Part shown: positions 20,439 through 31,344 of the stretch, one piece after another | How positions within the stretch are numbered: the stretch's first letter is position 1 | Layout of the letters: each line of letters starts with the position of its first letter | Assembly: GCA_020747015.1 (NCBI GenBank) | Contig: JAGTJM010000012.1 | Span: forward strand, 620,001-684,000 | DNA length: 64,000 bases | Direction: 5' to 3' | Origin: Pyrenochaeta sp. MPI-SDFR-AT-0127 | Taxonomy: Eukaryota; Ascomycota; Dothideomycetes; Pleosporales; Cucurbitariaceae | Made by a program: the position numbers and the translations under genes | Notes under the pieces: model-generated | Database searches by the model: none | The model's input: only the letters and a program-made list of their open reading frames with translations | Told to the model about the DNA's origin: nothing

Positions 20439-20911
20439 AGTGGCTGGCTGGCTGGCTGACTGCATGCTCTTGGCTCCAGGGCTGAAGAGCATTACTCACG
20501 GTGAGGCTGCAAGCCTAGTGTTTGTTTTTAATGCATAGCGTGGCGTTCGGCGGATATTTATGCACTCGCACCTTATGTCGTATGCAGTAATGGCACCTAA
20601 TAGGAATCAAACTACTTCAAGTAATGTTAAACGAGTTGTACTGCAAATGGTTGTGGAAGGCTGAATGCGCGTTCTCGACTTCCCATTTCCTTGAAACACA
20701 AGGCCAGATAGGGAATCATGCTAAAGTCCAGACCCGGAACTCATCGGTGTCGCATTTGCATCCCTGTCTGTCGGTTCGGCATTATTTTGACGACATTGAA
20801 CGGTATTGCATATTGCGTGAAATGTTGCAATGTTCGACTACGTGAGCTTGGCTTGGTCGACCAACTAGTACTGAAACACTACGTGGAGCGACTAGCGCCT
20901 GCTATTTATTC
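20439..20911. other. intergenic, convergent 3' ends
   Basis: About 470 bases between the MFS and mannanase stop codons. It starts with a short GGCT repeat (TGGCTGGCTGGCTG near 20443); no gene is seen. Confidence 0.5.
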
Positions 20912-22565
20912 TCAATAGCCTGTACTGTTCTTTCCGTTCTCTGCAATCCACTTTGCAATAATTCGCTGCTGTGTATGAACAATATCCATCGCCTGGTCAG
21001 AATCATACAAGTCATACCATCCCGGACTTTCATGTGGTGGGTCACCAGCCCAGACTGCAAAAGGTGTAGGTGCCAAGTTAGTGGAGTTCTCCCATATAGT
21101 CTTTATATAACCAAGGTCACTTACCCATGCCGAATTCATTCACATGCTGTGTCTCAGGGCGATAGACGCCACCATAGGCCCACGGCGAAGTACCTATATA
21201 CGCTCCGCCATCTCGAAACTCATCCATCACCGTTCCAATGATTGTCTGATGTTATATCAGTAGCTGCATTTCACAATTTGTTGAGTAAAGACTTGCCTTG
21301 AAGTAAGCATCTTTGTGAGAGGTGGATGCGCTGCTGAGGTAGGGATACTCCTTGTCTTTGTTCTCCCAGTTGTCTCTCGCCATGCCAAATTCTTCGAGGA
21401 ACACTGGCTTTCCTATTTCTGCTGCCCACCGACTCGAGTTTCGCATGAAGTCTTGAGCAAAGTCCTGCGCTTTCTTTAAATTCGCCTCGCTGGAATTGTA
21501 CATATCGTAGACGCCCCAATTTTGCACCCAGCAATGCGTCGTTGCGTAGTCTACAGTCGAAAAATTGTGGACTTTCTTGAAATAATATTCGCCCTGCTTG
21601 CTCTCGAGACCAACGCTAACGAGCTGCTTCGGGCTCAGTGAACGGATATACGATGAGATGCGGTCAACCCATGGGAAGAGCAAGTCGTCCGGATTTGGTT
21701 TGAGGAAGATGTTGTAAGGACCAGTCCAGCCAATTTCATCTGAGGCCTGAGGCTCGTTTGCCAGTTGCCATGTCATGATTGTTGGATCCTCGGTGTACAA
21801 TCGCCCAGTGATTGTATTTCGACGACTCATTACTGTCTTGATGTGATCTTTATACCACTCCTCAGCCTGGCTATTATTATAGATCAAGTTCGAGAACGCA
21901 GTGAACTCTCTGTATGGCGCGGCGTCAATACCCTGTCTTGTGTAATTACCCCATCCTGTGCCAGGAACCTCGCGCTGAGGTGGTGCAGTGAGATTCCATG
22001 ACTCCGGGTATGGTATTGGGGTATCATCTGTTGCCCAAGATACAAATTGCGCAAAGCCTCCACTCCATTGCCATTCGTTCCCCAGCGTCATAGTAGCCCG
22101 CATGCCACGCTTCGACATCTCAGCGAGGCAAACGTCCAGGCCTTTGAAAATGTTCTCATTGTACTCTCCTGGTGCTTCGAGAAGAGGTGGGTTCATTCTG
22201 AAAGGTTGCGGTGTCGGCGCACCCTCAGATGCCGCCATTATGCGAAGATGGTTGATGCCTTTGGCGGCCATTTGATCTAGCTCAGTGATTAGGCGGGGGT
22301 AATCGCCCCCTGAGGAAGCGTCTGCCGCCAAATTCATACAAGCCCAATAGTTGATGCCTGCAAATCCATGTCAATAGTTTGATAGCAATTCAAGAAGGAA
22401 TGATTGGTAGGTACCAGTGAGATAGTGTAAACCCTTCGAATCAAAAAGCCTCAACCCATCAACGTAAACAAAGTCATCTTTGTCAATTGCGTCGAGCTTC
22501 GCATCTCCTCGTGGCACAGCAGTCCCTACAGCCACCGAGAGAAATAGTGAAATAGCGATTTTCAT
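20912..22565 (-). CDS. secreted endo-beta-1,4-mannanase, GH5 (subfamily 7 type)
   Basis: Extracellular glycoside hydrolase acting on mannan. Exons (minus strand) 22565..22415, 22357..21297, 21245..21125, 21054..20912 give 491 residues. The signal peptide is MKIAISLFLSVAVG. Family signatures are FVYVDGLRLFDSKG, GINHLRIMA, TMTLGNEWQWSGG, TWQLANEPQ (acid/base Glu252) and VFLEEFGMAR (nucleophile Glu373 before F-G). The C-terminus has SPWAYGG and several N-glycosylation sites. The second intron is GC-AG: AAG then GCAAGT, acceptor CATCAG, 51 bases; without it the frame stops 10 codons later. A TATA box (TATAAAG, minus strand, 22658..22652) lies about 90 bases upstream. Part of plant or microbial wall degradation. 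Confidence 0.93.
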
Positions 22566-22974
22566 TTTCCAAAAGCCACAATTTTGCGCAACACGGAATG
22601 TGATGTCGCAACTCGGCAGAGCTTAGCAAGGGTACGTGTTTGACGCATCGACTTTATATGCCAGATCCGAAGCTGTGGATCAAAATTATTGGAATGGTCG
22701 ATAACTTGACATCATAGCGGGTGAAAACGTTCCGACCTTCTGTATTTGGCGAAGCGGAGAACATCAATGTGGGGTAAATTGTGGTTTGCATACACAATTC
22801 TCCGGCAAAATCTTGAGCATGCTTGTAGGGCAGCCAAGCATCAACGGTCAAGGGTAGTAGCTCTAGCACAAATAGGTTGATTGCTGCCGATAGAACAAAT
22901 CCGGCTGTAAGGGGAAACCGAAACGAACCTGCGAGTACAAAATACCCATACTATCATCTGAGCTTATACTTCTT
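22566..22974. other. intergenic between mannanase promoter and DsbA-like gene
   Basis: About 410 bases; it contains the mannanase TATA box at 22652-22658 and the 3' region of the next gene. Nothing else is seen. Confidence 0.5.
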
Positions 22975-23760
22975 CTATAGATTGCCCTCTTGTCTCTTCA
23001 ATCGCTCAAATAGTTGTACGAAAGCAGCTGGCTCCTGCGCCCCTCCAATCTCGAATTTACCATTGAGTGTAAAGTTTGGAACTCCACTGATGTTCTGTTC
23101 GACAGCGTCCCGCACTTCTTTGTCAACCTCTGGGCCTCCTTTCCCACTCTCGAGCCACTCCTTAACCTCCTTCTCGTTAAGGCCTGCTTTAACACCCAAG
23201 TCAGTCAAGACCTCGTGGCTCGTGATGTCTTTCTCATTCTCGAAATAGGCGGCGAACAGCTCTTCGACGACACGTGTCTGCACTTGTGGACTCTTTATCT
23301 TTCCAAGCTGGATAAGCCGATGTGAATCGCGTGTATTGCCGGTCTTGCCGCCATACTTGAAGCTGATGCCCTCAGCCTCGCCAACTTGTAACATCCTTTC
23401 TTGCAACATCGCTGTGCGCTCTTTACCAAATCTCTCCTCGAACACTTTCTGCGTATCCGCGCTCTCTCGTGTATTAGGATTCAGGTAGAAGGGAAACCAG
23501 CTTGTTGAGAAGGTGTCGTTTGAGTCAGGATGCTTCTCCTTGTAGGCTGCAATCCCCTTTTCAAGGCGCTTCTTGCCGATATAGCACCATGCTACGACAC
23601 TATCAGATGACGATATTGCTTTGAGGCCGGCTGAACAAGCCAGAATTAGTTGCACTTACGGCACACTGTGTCCGATACGATGTTGATCTACTACAAGTCA
23701 ATCAAATGCATGTTTCGGAAGCAACCCGCCCACAGAAACTCCTACCTGGAAGTTTGTCAT
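22975..23760 (-). CDS. DsbA/FrnE-like thioredoxin-fold oxidoreductase
   Basis: Cytosolic DSBA-family protein related to bacterial FrnE and 2-hydroxychromene-2-carboxylate isomerases. Exons (minus strand) 23760..23746 (five codons, MTNFQ), 23687..23660 and 23591..22975; 219 residues. The tiny first two exons are supported by the splice product INIVSDTVCPWCYIGKKRLE, the classic FrnE start with active-site C14-P-W-C17. The rest matches: WFPFYLNPN, RDSHRLIQLGK, LFAAYFENEKDI and ISGVPNFTLNGKFEIGGAQ (with the cis-Pro loop GVP). A TATA box (CTTTATA at 23846-23852) lies about 90 bases upstream. The substrate is unknown. Confidence 0.92.
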
Positions 23761-25290
23761 TTTACGTAAGCTTAGTTTGAACGCCACGGTGATGATAATT
23801 TGATATTGCTATGATTAACATGATACTATTGTCACCTTGAGCGTTCTTTATATGGCGAGAGTTGCTGACAAATTAGTGGGGAGAATGTTACGCTGACGGA
23901 AATTCCTATCCAGCTTCCGAGGCTGAATTCTTCGTCCGAATCTCAACCACACCGTGTTCGCATCCTCTTTCATACCACATCATGGTCGCCTAGTTGTATT
24001 TCTGATAAATACAATAAGTTGCCTACCCTTTGCGAAAGTCTGCAAACGCTGGTCTAGCGTTTGTGCCGTCACTAGTTGCAGCAGAAGTCGTCTTCATCAA
24101 CTCATGTAGAGAAGCAATATTACGAGACATAGATATTCTACAAAGCAGGTATCCGTTATATAGCAAATGTCTCTAATCGTGACTATCTCTAGGTTACCTT
24201 GGCGCAGCCACGATCCCTTTTCGTACTTTGGCCGTGGTTCGGGGCTGTTTCGCATACTATTGCGTTGTGTTGGACTCCGGTCTTAAGGGCAGCTTATCGC
24301 CGGGCGGGGCTTAGGGCTATCAGCCACTCTTCGAAGGGCCAACATGATGCGCAATCCGTAAAGATCTTCAGCCGAATGAGAGCGATGTTTCGCTCGCTTC
24401 CTCGCTCACGTGGATCAGTTTTTACACCAGAAAGGATCGAATCGACTTGACCAGCAAAGGAGCAACGGGCATCGCTGCCTTTCCGCCATTTAGAAGTACT
24501 GGTGCTGGGATTTCAACAGCTCCTCCGATCTCGTAGGCCTCTTATACCTTGCTGATTATCGCGAAATGGCTTCCAGCAAGTGTGGGGCTTATCTGCGCGG
24601 TCTTCGTTGTTGTGGGTGCGGTAAGACCATCATAACGGGGGCCAAAAGACGAGCAATGACCTGAGCAACGACATTGTCCAGGACTGTCGAGGTTCATGAC
24701 AACAAGCCAGGCCAAGCTTTCTCAATTGAAATGAAGAGAATTCTAATTCAGGCAACATGGCGCAGATGCAGGGGTAGTCACCAATACATCGTTTACAATT
24801 GCTTTTCCCGTGCATCACAAGCAAACGCTAATAGGCTAGGACCAAGCCTCTTTCTTCAGCTCCCAGCCTAACCTCAACCGCACGGTCGCTTTTCGGCATT
24901 TTCTTATGCGCATCCTAGTTTCAGCTTGCGATTTCGAGCTCTGCACTTCGTGCGATCGAGAGTCTGGAAGTCGAATGCGAGATGCAAAGCCATCGAGGCC
25001 GCAGCGGTTGCAGCATCTCTGTCAGTGCAAGCGTTAACGGTCCGGTGAAGGCTGATATCGATGATTGGAACGCCATGCCTGCTTCATGGTACTAGATTCG
25101 TATCTGGGTCTTCAGCTAGGGGGCGCAATGGCGGGAAGCAATTTCCTCAAATACCACGATAGGGTTGTCATGCCCCAGGCGCGCTTCATACCGTCTTCTT
25201 CTGTTATCTTTTGTTCTCTCCTGCCTTCTCTCTTTAATCCAAGGCATCTTCTACAATTCTTCTTACTCGCTGGTCATTTTGATTTGGACC
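23761..25290. other. 1.5 kb intergenic, no gene seen
   Basis: Divergent region between the DsbA-like gene (minus) and the Cys-rich membrane protein gene (plus). Only short random frames are present. The last 100 bases (25195-25260) are a pyrimidine-rich leader of the downstream gene. Confidence 0.5.
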
Positions 25291-26680
25291 ATGAAGTCGA
25301 CTATACTGGTCAGCTTGGCAGCTGCCTTACCTGCAGCCCATGGCATTGCATTTGGAGGGCCAGCGCCAACAGCTGCAAGCCCAGAGCGTGCCATGGATGG
25401 AACAAATCCCATGCCAACAAAAGGACCATCTGTCAGTGAATTAAGAAAACGTCAAGCCAATCTCTTTCCTGAGACTTGTGGCTGGATCGATGGTGTCTAT
25501 TGTAAGTTGTAATAATTACATCCTTTAACTCCTTAAGTGCTAACGATATCTAGCATCTGCAGTAACCTGCAACCTTGGACGAACATGTATGCTTTATAAG
25601 AGTCTGGGAGTTGGCATGGCTGGCTGTTGTGAGGGTTCCGACACACAGACCTGCGGATGGTCGAATCGATGCGTCGACTACAAGGCCTTCGCAGCTGGCG
25701 ATTGCGGTTCTAACTGCATATCGAACAACTTCATCTGGAAGTGTACCAATTCTCTTCAGCCATACTGCGTTACTTGGACTTACCCAAGCGACGGACTGGC
25801 TGATTTTGGATGCGCATCTACTTCCAGTAACACGATCTATACAGTACTTCAACGGGCGACCGACAATGTGGGCGACACAACGAGTATGTCGTTACCGACT
25901 GTCAGTGGAAATGCGGTTACCGGGTACAAGGAAACCACAACAGGTGGTAATACCCAGCCAACCAATGGTTACACCGGTGGCAGTGGCAGTACCACCGGCA
26001 CCTCACGACGAACCAAGAAGATCGCCATTGGTCTTATCGTTGGAATCGTTATTGTGATTCTCTTTGTCATCTTCGCCATCATCGTTGGAGTGATCTTTTT
26101 CTTAAAGAAGAAGAAGAAGCAACAGCAACTCGCCGCAAACGCACAGGTTGTTGCAGCAGCACAAGCGAACCGTCCTCAATCCATGTTCCCTCCACAACAA
26201 GCCCCGATGCAGATGCAGCAGCCAATGCAAGGAGGATTTGTCCCACCGCCCAATCCACAGCAGGGTGGTTTTGTTCCGCCCATGTCCCCTCAAAGTCCCC
26301 AGCCTACGCTTAACGGCTACTTTCCACCTCCTGGCCAGAATGAGCAAAAGTATGACCCACACGTCTCGGTACATGAATACGGTGCATCGCCAATTTCAAA
26401 TCCGCCTACGCCTGCACCGGCATACTCGCAGCCTCACGGGAAACCAGTTGCACCCCCTATGCCAGCGAATCCAAATGTGCAAGCGTATTATCATACACCA
26501 GCCGATGGAGCCCATGAAGTCGACGCCATTGGTGTGTCCCGACCGCCCCCACAAGGTTATGTACCTCCCGTAGCACCATATCAGAACCCCGTTGTTGGCG
26601 CTCACGAGGTGGACGCGAGTAGTATGCCGCATGCACCTCAACAGTCGGGACCTGTTTATGAGATGGGTCATGGGAAATAA
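25291..26680 (+). CDS. Cys-rich single-pass membrane protein, function unknown
   Basis: Exons 25291..25501 and 25554..26680, intron 52 bases (GTAAGT, GCTAAC branch), 445 residues. The order is a signal peptide (MKSTILVSLAAALPAAHG), then a Cys-rich ectodomain of about 110 residues (LFPETCGWIDG, VTCNLGRTCML, GCCEGSDTQTCGWSNRCVDY, CTNSLQPYCVTWTYP). A Thr/Gly-rich stalk follows, then one membrane helix (KKIAIGLIVGIVIVILF) and a stop-transfer run of five lysines. The cytosolic tail is long and Pro/Gln-rich. Twice in the tail the motif GAHEVDA occurs. This layout is common among fungal putative surface sensors. I cannot assign a role. Confidence 0.85.
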
Positions 26681-27166
26681 GACAATCAACGCAGACTAGT
26701 ACGCAGGAGAGCTTCGAGACTTTGAACGACGAGAGTATTCAGTTTAAGCAATGTGAGTCGAGTCTTCTCAAAGATTCGACTGCGCAAGGACCATGAAATT
26801 TGCCTCTATATGCTACAAACAGTAACGGCAATGGCAACATGAATCTTTTATTCCAAAGAAGAAATGCAGTTGGATAAACTCCTATTGACCCGCCAACTGG
26901 GCGGGAGATTTTCATCATCTACTGATACGGTCTTGACATTATTTCTATGCTCACTATGGTTCCGTCACCATTCCAAGACGAGAAGATGTTTTCCTTCGAG
27001 GTTCGTTCAGGGTAGACGCAGGGAAAGGGGAAGAAAGCTGGCATATATGTAAAATGCTGGGTGAGCTTCAGACCATTTAATGTACAGGCGTTGGACTCGC
27101 GCCATTCGCTATGCTTGCAGTTCCATAATATACATATCAAAGTTATCCCCCATCTTCCTAGAAGTT
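26681..27166. other. intergenic, convergent 3' ends
   Basis: About 485 bases; 3' regions of the two flanking genes. Nothing else is recognised. Confidence 0.5.
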
Positions 27167-27873
27167 CTACAAAAATCTTGCTGGCGAGCTCTTCTTTAGC
27201 ACCAACGGATGCCTGTGCACACTGGGCATTAGTCCTAGCCCAACGGCTCTCCGTATAGCCTTTGCAATCTTTCTCTGGTTCTTTGGTCGAAGCCCGGTAT
27301 CCTTTGAATGCTTTATCCGACCCATCTCAGTCATGTACTCGGACATCATCGTGAAGTTCTGCCAAAGTTAGCCTCAAGCGCTTCTCCTGAGCGTCACAGC
27401 CACGCACCTTGTACTCGAGCACAGGATTGATACCGAGCACATCAAACGCATCCTCCTGCGGCCGCTTCCGCCCAAACTTCCACTTCTTCTGCTCAGATCC
27501 GGAGAGATCGTGTGGCGCATAGACGTCTCCCGGCTGCCACTTGCGGAATATCTGGCGCTGAAACTGGCTCCTCCTCTCCGACTCGATCATCTCGCGTGTC
27601 TGTGTAGGGCGGTCGAGGCCTGCTTCTCTTGCAAGGCGCGTCGCAAGGGAAGAGCCGCCTAGTCGCGACTGGCCCGTGGAAGGATTGCGGGCTGCACTGC
27701 TCGCGCCGAGGATGGAGAGGAGGGCATCATCTATACAGCGTTAACGAGGGCGCGGAGGAGCTGCGGCGGGGGATTGGGGACGTACCTTGCTTCTGGGGGC
27801 CGGAAGAGAAGCATCGTAGGCACTGCCTACTGGCAGCTACCGGTGTCCTGAGTGGTAATCGTGTTAGAGACAT
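27167..27873 (-). CDS. RSM18: mitochondrial small ribosomal subunit protein bS18m
   Basis: Mitoribosomal protein of the bS18 family. Exons (minus strand) 27873..27786, 27730..27408 and 27358..27167, giving 200 residues. The N-terminus MSLTRLPLRTPVAASRQ is an Arg-rich, amphipathic mitochondrial targeting sequence. The conserved core spans the second junction: DVLGINPVLEYK then NFTMMSEYMTEMGRIKHS. The bS18 signature is TGLRPKNQRKIAKAIRRA, followed by VGLGLMPSVHRHP. Introns are 55 and 49 bases. It shares a 314-base divergent promoter with a mitochondrial PPR-type gene, a sensible pairing. The gene symbol follows yeast naming. Confidence 0.93.
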
Positions 27874-28187
27874 GGCGGGGGAGTTGGGTTTCCCTACTGG
27901 TCGCAATGGTCACTTTTTTTCGAGATGCTGGCCTCGGAGACAGAGAGTTAGTGGCTTGGCAATGATGATTTCACACCCAGCAACCAGAGCTTCTCCCCTC
28001 ACAGTTATTCGCCGCAGTCTCCACGCGCTTTCGTCTCGTGTTTTTCGTGTATTTTGCTCCTCCATCATCCTGGTACACATGGCTGTTATTCTCCTCTAAT
28101 ATCATTCTTCTACTGTGCGCCAATCGCACTTCGCCTCTCGATCAAGTGTGCAGACTCGTGCTTCACAGCTCTTGAAGCTCGCCCACC
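27874..28187. promoter_or_regulatory. divergent promoter of two mitochondrial-protein genes
   Basis: 314 bases between the bS18m and PPR-protein start codons; both promoters must be here. A pyrimidine-rich stretch is present near 28085-28165; no TATA box is obvious. Confidence 0.5.
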
Positions 28188-30711
28188 ATGCCGTCACATT
28201 TGACCCGGGTCGTCTTCCGTAGCATTATCGCCAACGAGCCCCTTCTATATCGTGGATGCCGCTTTCGAGCCCCCCGACCGCGTACCATCAGTCACCATGG
28301 TGTTCGTCCAGTCGCCCAATTCCAGCGGAGAACGTTTCTCAATTTCTTCAAGCCACAGCGGAAGCTCAAGCCCATGGAGATGCCGGCTGGTTTGGAAAAG
28401 ATGGCTGAATTGACATATGCACAACAGAACGATATACGGCCGCCGAAGCCCGAGGACGTGGCTGAGGCTTTCCAGGCTTTCTTTGCTACGCGGAAAGGCG
28501 CATTCGAAGACTTCCACATTGTCACAGCGCACAATGCCTTCAAGTATCTATTGGAACATCCAGCTGAAGATGGTCGCCCTTGGCTGAGTAAAGATGTGCT
28601 TGGGGAAGGTGTTTTTGAGAAGATGCTGCATACGCCAAAGCGCCCTGCAACTTTAGGACGAGCACATATAAACTTTGGCCGTGCGATCCTCGACGAACTT
28701 GCAAGAATGGCCGAAACAAACGAGGGTGAGGAGAAAGCTGAGGCTGGAATGGAGAAGGTTGAAACTCTGAAGAAGGCGGAAGGTACAGACGAAATGTATA
28801 TGGATGCAAGGCTCGTTCGACTCCTAGCATTGTTTGGGGCCGCTACCGAGGCAAGGACTATGGCTGGAGACAAATTCAGATACGATCCAAACGCAAGCTC
28901 ACCGCAACGACTCGTTTCTCTAACTGTGTGGAAGTCCGTGCTTGGAGGCATCGCCCGTGAGGGTAATCTAGAAGAGATGCTCAAAACCACCGACATGCTA
29001 CATTCTCTATCAATCCCTTTGACTACAGCTATGCAGAAACGTCTTGTAACGTTCTATGCGGAGCGAAAGGATCTCAAAACTGCCAAGTCCTGGTATTCAC
29101 ACGCAGTTACCAGCAGAGTTGGCAAAGCCGGCTCTCAGCCCATGGGAAGTACAAGTGGTGCTCTGCTGAAAGCATGCGCATTGGAAGGCGATTTAACATT
29201 CGGCCAGCAGGTCGTGGCAGCCATACTTAAAGATGACATGCCAGAAAAAGAATCATGGGATGCCATTTTCTTGTGGTCTGCCGCTATTGGCAAAGGTGTG
29301 GACGAAGTTGATCGAATGATGAACGTCTTGGTCCGCCGTAACGATGAAGCGTGTCAGAAGAATCCTGCGGTCGGTGTAATCCGCCCAGATGTTGAGACCA
29401 TCAACGCTTTGGTTGAGCTCTCTATATCAAAGCAAGATCCGTACTCGGCTGAGCGATATATCGCTCTGGGAGAGAAGCGTGGCATTTTTCCCGACGAGAA
29501 GACTTATACCATGCAAGTGCAATATCGAATTTCTGTTGGAGATGTCGATGGAGCAAGAGCTGCCTACTTTAACTTGCAGGGCAATTTCTCCGGTGCAGAG
29601 CAAAGCGTGGCAGTCGTCAATCAACTCATCCGGGTTCTGTGTGTGTCCAACCAACATCACTTTGATGAGTTGATGGCTATGGTCGACGACTTGCACGAAC
29701 GTAAGGCCAACATCGCTCCAGAGACTATCGCGGCATTAATCCTCCTGCACCTGCGCAGAGGTGAAATCCACGATGCGATGGATCTGCTTCAGGTACATGC
29801 GCACCAATACTCTCCAGCTCAACGGACAGTCATTCAGACGGCTCTTTCAGCATTCATACTGGACGGCGAGACAAGCACAGCAGATGCCTGGGACGGCTAT
29901 CAAATTTTACGCAACATTTTCCCCGAGACCCCTCGTGACGAACGCATACCTATTATGATAGAATTTTTCAAGCGCAACCGTTCAGACATGGCGTGCCATG
30001 TCTTCTTCCATATGCGCGATCATATCAGCGAAGCTCATCGCGCGAATCGAGACGTTTACGTCGCAGCATTCACAGGCTTCGCACGCTGTGGAGACGCCGA
30101 GTCACTTGAGCTGGCGCACAATCAACTCAAGCTAGACTTGAATGTTAATCTGGATACCAAGTTGCGAAACTCCTTGATGCTCGCATACGCGGCAACTGGA
30201 GAGAACCAGAAGGCCCTCCAATTTTGGAGAGAAATTTGCGAGTCCAGGGAAGGGCCTTCTTATAATAGCATCGCCATCGCGTTGAGATCGTGCGAAGGGA
30301 TGCATTGGGGAGGCGACCATGCAAAGTCTATATGGAAACGTTTAATGGAGCAAGATGTCGAGATTGACAAAACAATATGGACTGCCTATATGTCTGCAAT
30401 CGCAAGGAACCATCACCATGATGAGGCGCAGTCGCTTATCGAAACTGTAGAGGAGGAGTATGGTTTTAAACCGGATCTGCATATGTATGTTGAGATGTAC
30501 CTAAGCTGCAATTCATTCATGCTAACAGCCGCACAGTCTTGGTAGCTGGTTCAACATGACCGCGAGCAACGCAAAGCAAGCCCTTGTCGAAGAGTGGATT
30601 AAGGAAAGATATCCAGAAGTATGGCAAGAAATGGAGGCTCTTGGCCACTGGGTCACTTTGGATGGATTTGGGTATCGCCAATATAACATCAATCGCGATC
30701 TGGATCCGTAA
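28188..30711 (+). CDS. mitochondrial PPR-type protein, CIA84-like
   Basis: Exons 28188..30484 and 30537..30711, intron 52 bases (GTATGT, GCTAAC branch), 823 residues. The N-terminus is rich in Arg with few acidic residues (MPSHLTRVVFRS, QFQRRTFLNFFKPQRKL), a mitochondrial targeting sequence. The remainder is helical-repeat protein with pentatricopeptide-like units (for example DAMDLLQVHA, ENQKALQFWREI, DKTIWTAYMSAIARNHHHDEA). The last exon gives SWFNMTASNAKQ and ends FGYRQYNINRDLDP. Overall it resembles the Neurospora complex I assembly factor CIA84. I hold that match as likely, not certain; another organellar RNA-binding PPR protein is possible. Without splicing the frame would end at 30545. 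Confidence 0.82.
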
Positions 30712-31344
30712 GATAAATGTATACTGTGTAAAACAATATGATTCAAAAGAGGGGAAAGAGGGAGAAGAGAAGATTACGAAGTCCCTGCTCATGTCCAGTA
30801 ATTGTCTTCGCTATCTGGACATATGGCTAGGCTGGCAAGACGCTTTCGCTGCTTTAAGCCAGCGACGCCTCGACCGAAAGAACAACTCTTAGGCTTTACT
30901 GATCCACAATCTCTTTCCATATCGCATATGCATACGTCTCTTCACGCCTATTCTTGCAGACCAAAGCACTAAGCTTGTGGGGTAGCACGAGCATTTCTTA
31001 AGTGTGTGCTCCTTCACTTTCACTCTGACGGTCTATTTCTCTCACTCCCCTTCGCCACAGTGAGGAAACGCAATCATCTCAGCAGCTTTTTCTTTCACCG
31101 CATTGCCCTTGTGGACAATACCAACAACCTCCATCATGTTCGCCTCCCTCTCTTCTCTCCACCACACAATCAACTGCTCGCTTCAACTAATTTGCTACGC
31201 TACCAGTTACGGTCATTGTCAACGGTCGACAAGCTACCAATTTGCTGGCAACTGCAGGATAACAGAAAACAGCTGGGCTACGTGAAGGTGAGCGCTCATC
31301 ATGGTGAAAACCTCCTGTCGATGATATTAATGAAAAAAGCAACG
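30712..31344. other. intergenic, promoter of the secreted repeat protein
   Basis: About 630 bases. The frame of the next gene stays open from 31006, but the stretch before 31345 does not read like protein and probably is the leader, perhaps with an intron. No other gene is seen. Confidence 0.45.

Noticed and set aside
31006..31344. N-terminal extension of 113 residues on the secreted repeat protein.
   Set aside because: Would bury the signal peptide; the stretch looks like leader sequence or intron.
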